The notes under the pieces: model-generated
What the model was told of the DNA's origin: nothing
Database searches by the model: none
Seen by the model: only the letters and a program-made list of their open reading frames with translations
Part shown: piece by piece, positions 58,812 to 64,000 of the stretch
How positions within the stretch are numbered: position 1 is the stretch's first letter
How the letters are laid out: each line of letters begins with the position of its first letter
Source of the DNA: Ehretia macrophylla
Taxonomy: Eukaryota > Streptophyta > Magnoliopsida > Boraginales > Ehretiaceae
Assembly (NCBI GenBank): GCA_037974665.1
Contig: CM075768.1
Coordinates: 10,903,001 to 10,967,000, forward strand
DNA: 64,000 nt
Reading direction: 5' to 3'
Position numbers and translations under genes: made by a program

Positions 58812-60452
58812 GTTGGTCCTTGATAACCTAAGAGGGGAGGGCGGGGGGGAGGCGTGAATTAGGTTGTTTGGCAAGGTTAAGTGATTTAAAAATTCTTGAT
58901 GTGGAAATAATGTCTAATGAAAGATGATATTACTCTAGAAGTTCTTGTAGGCAATTTATCAAACACTTAGTGAGCACATAAGTATATAACACTAGATAAA
59001 CAATTAGAACTTCAAAAATAAATTCCAAATAGATAACTCAACAATTTTCAAACAGTTAATATGAACAATATCCACACGAAGGTAAATGACTTGAAAATCA
59101 AACACGATGATTTTCAAGTGGTTCGCACTCCCGGAGGCCTAGTCCACCACCTAAGGTCTTCTCTTCCCTTAGGATTTAATCAATTCTTCACTAAGTTGCT
59201 TCTTCAAATGTTGGTGAAGCAAAAACCAACTACAATTACTCTTGAGTATACAAGAGTTACACAAGCTCCTTTAAGTGTAAGTGAAGCTTAGCCTACTATC
59301 CTCTCTTCCTTTGAGTCCACAAAGGATTATAATACTTCTTCTCACTATGATTCTCTCAATCTATGTGAAAGAGTGTATTACAAAGATTGTGTGATAATAT
59401 GAATGACAATTGTAACTCCTATTTGAGTTTGAAATTACATTTGAAGAATACTTTGAATGTTCAAAGATATGAAAATGATAGCTCAAGATTTCTCAATGAA
59501 AATCATATGAAATGTTCTTTGTATTAGCTTAGAAATCTAAAGATTAGGCTTAGAGAGGTGTTTTGAGATGGTGAGAGAGCATGGCTTAAAAAGAGGAAAA
59601 AGTTAGACACAAAATGGATATAATGCAAAATTCCCGAATTTTCCCATTAAGTTATCTGGTTGCTGAGCCCTTCATCCGGTCGACCGGATAGGGCAGGTAA
59701 CACCCGGACCAGAGCTCTCTGCCGGGCATTGTGGTCTTCATCAAGTCGACCGGATGAAGCTAGTAATGCCCGAATGCTTAAAATGCTGAAAAGTGACATT
59801 TCTGAGGCCCAAAACAATTTGTTAAATAATAAAGCATTTGGGCACTTTTGAGGACACTTATAAAAAAATATTTCTAGCATTTTTAACATCTCAAAACATT
59901 TTCAAAACCTCTTTAAAAAGATATAGAACAATTTTTATACCACAAGAGTTTGAAATCCAAAAAGTCTTATTTTTCAAAAATGAGTTTGTAATGACCTTTT
60001 GAAAATATATTTTCAAAGGATATTTTGCAAATAAAAATTTTATGAAAAACCTTTTGGAGAGATTATGAGCTACACAAGTCATACTTAGGCAAACAACATT
60101 TTATTAGTCGGTACCCCTTATGTCACCACATCTCCTTCTTTGTAACTCCATTTTTATCGTCGAGTCTTCAACTTCATTTTTTCGAGTCTTCATAACTTGA
60201 TTCCTCATGAGAGACTTCATTTGAATGAGACAAGACATTGGATTACCATTTGGGCTATGATATAATTTCTAATTGGACTTTGACTTTGATCCAACAGTTT
60301 GAAGCTAGCATTTGATCCTTTTGAATGAACAAGTTGATGTGGGTTTTGCTTGAGACAATTTGATGGATTGAAAAACTTACCCAAGATACAAATAAGAATT
60401 AATATGTTTTTGTTATTATCAAAATAAAGATTATAAGCTTTTTAGGCCAACA
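58812..60452 (-). repeat. Element E 5' LTR (1641 bp)
   Basis: It contains the perfect 16-bp palindrome ATCCGGTCGACCGGAT at 59674-59689 and a second unit near 59740-59775. It is followed on the right by TSD GTTTT (60453-60457). Confidence 0.9.
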
Positions 60453-61151
60453 GTTTTGTTTTATTTTTTCTGTGTATTTATTTGTGTGGTTCTAAGATGA
60501 GTCAACTAAGGTCAAAAAGTGTAGAATAGTCTAGAATGCCACATGTAAGCTTTCAAATTCGCTAGGTGGTGAAATTACACACTAACTAGCTACTAAGTTC
60601 ATAGACAGAACTATTTATTCGTTAAACTATTTACAAAAAATCTTACTCCAGAATGCAATGCACATAATTTCTTCGATGAACGTGCATTAGAAAGAAGCCA
60701 AGTAAGACAAAAATGTATGCAAAATAATTAAATAAAATAATATGAAATGCTCTCTGGGCTCAGAGCTTAAATTCAAATAATTGAAAACTAAACAATTAAA
60801 TGCAAGAAAATACTTCTAAATAAATATAATAATAAGATAATCATTTTATATAAATTAATTAAATGCAATTTGCACATTTTTCAAGAAATATGAAAAGTAT
60901 ACTAGTAAATGAATGCAAATCACTAAAGCAAACATATAATTACATACAAACCCTTAAAATGAACATATAAACATATGCAAATTAGTATGTTAACTACATG
61001 CTCGGTCCGGGGTGTTACACACATGCAATCTAAATTCTCATATTAGCTAACAATAATAAATAAAATAGTTAAATGCACATAAAATTCATGATTGACCATA
61101 CATCCTCCTCTCCTTAGATTAATTTCGTCCTCGAAATTCTTACGTGTTTCT

Positions 61152-61215
61152 CATTATGGTTGACCTTTATTCCCATTCCCATTATGGTTGACCTTTATTC
61201 CCATTCCCATTATGG
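61152..61215. repeat. 28-bp direct repeat inside F gag remnant
   Basis: CATTATGGTTGACCTTTATT units start at 61152, 61180 and 61208 (the last partial). Confidence 0.85.
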
Positions 61216-61412
61216 TTGTTATTGTTGTTGTTCCCATGATTATTGGACTCACGCTCAGCCTGATGTTCCAATACCTAAGCCATCTTATCCATAGTAGCAG
61301 TCATCCTATCCAGAACCTATTCCCTACTAGGTGTCTGATTTGTTTCCCCAGTTCCTTGTGAATCAACATTCTTACAAGGTCTACCTCTAGTTCCAGGAGC
61401 TCTTTCAGCCAT
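61156..61412 (-). pseudogene. Element F gag N-terminus (chromovirus-like), truncated
   Basis: The ATG at 61412 begins MAERAPGTRGRPCKNVDSQG and continues SREQ-type sequence. Two in-frame TAG codons replace likely CAG (after PSRE and after DKMA), followed by an Asn/His/Gly-rich stretch. A short basic RGRP start followed by an Asn/Gln-rich region is usual for Tekay/Del-type chromovirus gag. Only about 80 codons remain before the 28-bp repeats and then the pre-PPT hairpin, so the rest of gag and all of pol were deleted. It links the non-coding families of this window to a chromovirus ancestor. Confidence 0.6.
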
Positions 61413-61732
61413 CTTTTATCACTAAAAGGTCATTAACGAGTTATAGCACATATGCAAGTTATATCACATAGGAAACAAGTATCACATAATGCACAATGAT
61501 CACATAATGTACAATTAACACGTTATGTGTTCACACATTTACTCAAAGACATTTTCACATTGAGACCTCTAGCCTACAAACCGAGGGTCCTATCCCGGCT
61601 TACACTAGCTATGCTTTGATACTAAAGGTGTCACGCCCAGATCGGACCCCGCTTAGAACCAAGTCCAGACGTGACTGCACTCATTCAATGCATTACCTAT
61701 ACTAATGCTACATTTAATAAACAATAGTGCTA

Positions 61733-62870
61733 TGTGAGACCTGAGTTCGAATTACATGCTAATACGTGTTTATTTAACTTTTATGTGCAAATTACGTGTC
61801 TAATTAATTTATATGTTTCAAATTTATGTGGTTATTTATTTTAATTAATAAAATGTTCAATTATATGATTTTTAGATATTTACTAATTCAAAAATGCATT
61901 TGAAACCGATTTGAAAGCTAACTTTGACTTTTCGTCTTCTTTGACCGTTTTCAGGTTTTAATTGCTTAAACTAGTCCACATTCGGTCTAAACTCACCTAT
62001 TAGAATTTTAAATATTTGGTGGAGTGATAAGATTGCATTTAGAATCGATTTGGAGTGAAAATGAGCTAGTTTGACCAACTTAAGTGACTTTGACTTGACC
62101 TTTGACCTTAAAAATTATTTAAAGCACAAAATAACACAAAAAATGGCAAAAATCTGATTTTTTCTTCTTTGTCCAGCCGTGAGCCCCTTTGAGCCCTAGA
62201 ATAGTGTTTTCTTCAATATTTTGCTTATATTTGGAGTTAGGGTTGGAACCATGACGCAAGACCAATGTTTTTGAACTCGTGGCGACTTCTAGCATCTTTT
62301 TATCGATCGTTTTTGCCTTTATTTTGCAAAAAAAAAGGTGAGGGAATTTCTAACCAAGTTTTCAAAAGTCATTTTTATGGATATATATTGCTAGAACTAC
62401 ATTCCTATCTTGTTAATTAGGCCATAGAGAATATGTTTACCGATTTATAATTAGTTTATAGCATATTTTGTTAAAATTGATTATTTTGGGTTTGTTAATA
62501 GTTTAATTTGTTCAATTTGTGCAAGACTATGATTCCTAGCTTTCCTACAATGTTTATAGATGTTAATATATCAATCTAACACCACGTGGCTTAAAATTAC
62601 AATTGGAACAAGATTTTGCAAAGCGTGCGTTGGCTGGAATTTTGGAAAAATAATGGGTTTTAGAAGCCTTTTGAGTTGTATTGTGGTGTCTAGATGCTTG
62701 CTAGGGTAGTTTGATGATAGGGGAAGGTTGGGATAACTTAGGATTGCATAATGGCTTGAAAGTTGATGAATTTGGGCTAAATTGTTGCTAGAAATTGTAT
62801 AGTATGTTAAATTGTTTTAGTTGGTTGTTAAATGAGTTGTTTAGACTTGTAAGGATTTTTGGGAAAATAA
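61733..62870 (+). mobile_element. LTR fragment G (right end undefined)
   Basis: It starts TGTGAGACCTGAGTTCGAAT at the point where the F 5' LTR stops matching its partner. The style matches the LTR starts of A and B (TGTGAYRMCCGA). It contains donor-like AAG|GTGAGGG at 62338 and no acceptor. It merges around 62870 into the next feature without a clear terminus or TSD. Confidence 0.5.
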
Positions 62871-63089
62871 TTGTAACGATTGGTTATTAGTGACTAATGG
62901 AACTATTTCTTCCTTAGATCTAATTGTTCTAAGAGACTTGAAGTCAAAGACTCCTTTCTGGTAAACTTATTCTATTTTCATCTTAGGAGGTTTCCAATTA
63001 TTTTAATCTTGTTCTATCCATATTTCTTCTTTTACAATTATGGTATTACTAATTGTATCTTGTGAGACGGAACTACAACTAGATGCCAT
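62870..63089 (-). pseudogene. ORF start downstream of a Met-tRNA PBS, possible endogenous pararetrovirus
   Basis: The minus-strand ATG at 63089 opens a frame with two stops in about 70 codons. It is rich in Lys, Glu and Ile in its first half, and it does not resemble the gag start of copia or chromovirus elements. It lies about 160 nt after a 14-nt PBS, with a structured leader between them. No LTR terminus abuts the PBS. That arrangement recalls Caulimoviridae-type endogenous copies, but the fragment is too short for domain assignment. A copia 5' end remains possible. Confidence 0.35.
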
Positions 63090-63114
63090 TGCAGCTAACT
63101 TGTATAACTCTACC

Positions 63115-63210
63115 TGATACCCTGGAACTATCCTAGACCCAGCCACCTGACTTACACTCTCTGCAAGACTTACAGCAGTACTTCATAGTCTAGGACTCGA
63201 CAAACAGATA
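63115..63210 (-). other. Leader segment with hairpin, copy 1
   Basis: The minus strand carries CCTAGAC...GTCTAGG arms about 50 nt apart, downstream of the PBS. A diverged copy lies at about 63855-63955. Confidence 0.5.
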
Positions 63211-63246
63211 ACAGATAACAGATAAAGCAACACAAATTAACTGTTC

Positions 63247-63260
63247 TGGCTCTGATACCA
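63247..63260 (-). promoter_or_regulatory. 14-nt initiator tRNA-Met PBS
   Basis: The plus strand reads TGGCTCTGATACCA, whose complement TGGTATCAGAGCCA is a full-length PBS used by copia elements and caulimovirids alike. The preceding bases (minus strand GGGCTGTTTC) do not form an LTR end in CA. Confidence 0.75.
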
Positions 63261-64000
63261 GAAACAGCCCAGGAAGATGCAAGAAATAGATACCATAATA
63301 ATAAATTAAGGAATAATTAAAGAAGCAAGAAATAAATGACTGGAAATACTTAAAATGAAACAGACAAAGTAAACAAAAAGATATCAGAGACAAAGTCTCT
63401 TACTTGTTATTGAAGATCAGGAGAAATGGTTACAATGGTAGTACAATGATGTAATGACTGGTAATATTGTTGATCCGTTCTAGACTCTAATATGGTGAAT
63501 ATGATAATATGAAGAGTAAGAAAATTCATGAATAGTATCAGTTGATTACTGTGGTCGAATCTTGTTTTGGCGTCTTGTGATGATCTTGTCTGGCTTTTAC
63601 TTTGGCCGAAAGATCTTTTGTCTTCTTGTGATGATTCTATTTTTGACTGAATTACTTTCACTGTGACCGAAAGTGATTTTGTCTTCTTGTGATAAATGTT
63701 GTCTGATGGAATCTTGACTTAGTCTTGTACTGAAGATGCCGGTTGTCTTCATCTAGTCCAATAAAATGTCGGCAAAAACTAAATACATACAAGTATATTG
63801 ACTGGTATAAAATTCCCTAAATACAAAGAAAATACATAGTTCTATTTACTCTTCTCTATAATCCCGGAACTAGTCTAGGCCCGGCCACCTGTCTTACACG
63901 CGTCTTACTCCCTCTGCGCGATTTACTGCAGTACCTTCTCACCTAAACCTCAGCAGCAAATTACGAATAAAATAAATAAAATTTACAGATTTCCTTTGGC
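63261..64000 (-). other. Putative promoter/leader region, with diverged second leader copy
   Basis: AT-rich. Repeated CACAAGAAGACAAAA-type words appear on the minus strand (about 63560, 63630 and 63690). A second copy of the leader segment lies at about 63855-63955 (CCGGAACTAGTCTAGGCCCG against CTGGAACTATCCTAGACCCA at copy 1). The minus-strand frame 63661-63407 covers the repeated words and is not convincing as a gene. Confidence 0.4.

Larger units (their letters stand above)
36342..60452 (-). mobile_element. Element E: Ty1/copia retrotransposon, Sirevirus-like, TSD GTTTT
   Basis: LTRs 36342-37988 and 58812-60452 (window orientation TGTTGGTCC...GGYCAACA) are flanked by GTTTT at 36337-36341 and 60453-60457. 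The minus-strand order is gag, protease, integrase, RT, RNase H, the copia order, followed by a third ORF. Net length without the LARD and element B is about 9.4 kb. LTR palindromes (ATCCGGTCGACCGGAT) and an extra ORF after pol fit the Sirevirus group, whose LTRs are known for conserved palindromes. Stops are scattered in gag and ORF3, and B and the LARD interrupt pol and ORF3, so the copy is inactive. Confidence 0.9.
21495..61019 (-). mobile_element. Solo LTR D (about 3.5 kb net), split by elements A and E
   Basis: It starts TGTAACGCCTTG at 21495 and ends GGGGTGTTACA at 61019. The TSD is CACAT at 21490-21494 and 61020-61024. The segments are 21495-21803, 33723-36341 and 60458-61019, about 3.49 kb in all, close to the other long LTRs. 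There is no PBS or internal domain between segments once A (TSD CTTAC) and E (TSD GTTTT) are removed. It carries the shared hairpin (33904-33922), the candidate intron and a GC-rich block at about 34240-34412. A CT-rich and a (TG)n-rich tract lie at about 36200-36320. Confidence 0.85.
61103..61628 (-). other. Element F internal region (526 bp)
   Basis: From right to left: PBS complement, leader hairpin (plus-strand complement at about 61580-61597), gag start, 28-bp repeats, hairpin AATTTCG-TCCT-CGAAATT (61121-61138; loop AGGA in sense) and PPT complement CTCCTCTCCTTAG. The whole pol region is absent. Confidence 0.75.
19829..61732 (-). mobile_element. Element F: internally deleted chromovirus-like LTR element, split by D, A and E
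   Basis: The 3' LTR is 19829-21494 plus 61025-61102. It is followed by the PPT complement (61103-61115), a 526-bp internal region with only a gag start, the PBS complement near 61610 (minus strand TTAGTATCAAAGC) and the start of the 5' LTR (61629-61732). The LTR starts at 19829 (TGTCACGCCTTGACC) and 61629 (TGTCACGCCCAGATC) align for about 100 bp (TTAGAACCAAGT and GTGACTGCACTCA shared). That alignment ties the two ends together across 40 kb of later insertions. The 5' LTR is broken at 61733 by LTR G. F sits in the MULE transposase. Confidence 0.75.

Noticed and set aside
61003-61102. Treating TTACA at 61019 as the end of element F's LTR
   Set aside because: The CACAT duplication at 21490-21494 and 61020-61024 shows that 61019 is the end of solo LTR D. 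F's LTR continues to the TACA at 61102, next to the PPT complement.
1-64000. tRNA, rRNA or host single-copy genes
   Set aside because: No cloverleaf, rRNA core or plant gene with intact frame was recognised. The tRNA-like words found (for example at 41294) are primer-binding sites.

Overview
The window is plant nuclear DNA, very probably from an angiosperm and most likely a eudicot. It is AT-rich and contains no host gene, tRNA or rRNA that I can support. It is a nested stack of LTR retrotransposons plus a decayed Mutator-like transposon. Every reading frame with recognisable homology is a transposon gene, and almost all are broken by stops or frameshifts. Boundaries come from TG...CA termini, primer-binding sites (PBS), polypurine tracts (PPT) and matched 5-bp target-site duplications (TSD) read directly in the sequence.

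Layout. (1) 1-18165: the 3' two-thirds of a degraded Ty3/gypsy element of the Tat/Retand type (+), with gag, protease, RT, two RNase H domains, integrase, a 48-bp tandem array, an antisense ORF and a 3' LTR. It is interrupted by solo LTR 'S1' (232-3741, TSD GCAAC) and by non-coding element 'C' (4899-11318, -). (2) 18300-19828: a MULE transposase remnant. (3) From 19829: element 'F' (-), whose LTR is split by solo LTR 'D' (21495-61019, TSD CACAT). D is itself split by element 'A' (21804-33717, TSD CTTAC) and by Ty1/copia element 'E' (36342-60452, TSD GTTTT). A carries solo LTR 'S2' (TSD TGTGA) and two TRIM insertions. E carries a gag-only LARD (39513-46590, TSD CACCT) and element 'B' (47708-55309, TSD GGAGT). 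(4) 61025-61732: the remainder of F. Then a partial LTR 'G' (61733 to about 62870) and a leader/PBS/ORF fragment that may be an endogenous pararetrovirus (to 64000).

Order of events from nesting: Tat and MULE are oldest. F entered the MULE, D entered F, A and E entered D, and the TRIMs, S2, LARD and B came last. S1 and C are later insertions into Tat.

Most interesting content. Elements A, B, C, D, F, S1, S2 and G have long LTRs (about 1.7-3.5 kb) and little or no coding capacity, and they share a set of conserved non-coding modules. Inside the LTR there is a splice-donor-like AG|GTGAG, a CTCAC branch-point-like site, a TGAG...CTCA hairpin with changing stems, and an AG acceptor 40-48 nt after the branch point. 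After the PBS there is a small leader hairpin. Just before the PPT there is a hairpin whose loop AGGA is constant while its stems change compensatorily. Elements A, B and C also share a non-coding internal domain. I read this as a common RNA 'chassis' (5'-UTR intron, packaging and 3' priming signals) that lets protein-less elements use another element's proteins. That function is inference. Other notable features are a five-LTR head-to-head TRIM palindrome, duplicated double hairpins in the LARD, and a Sirevirus-like third ORF downstream of copia pol.
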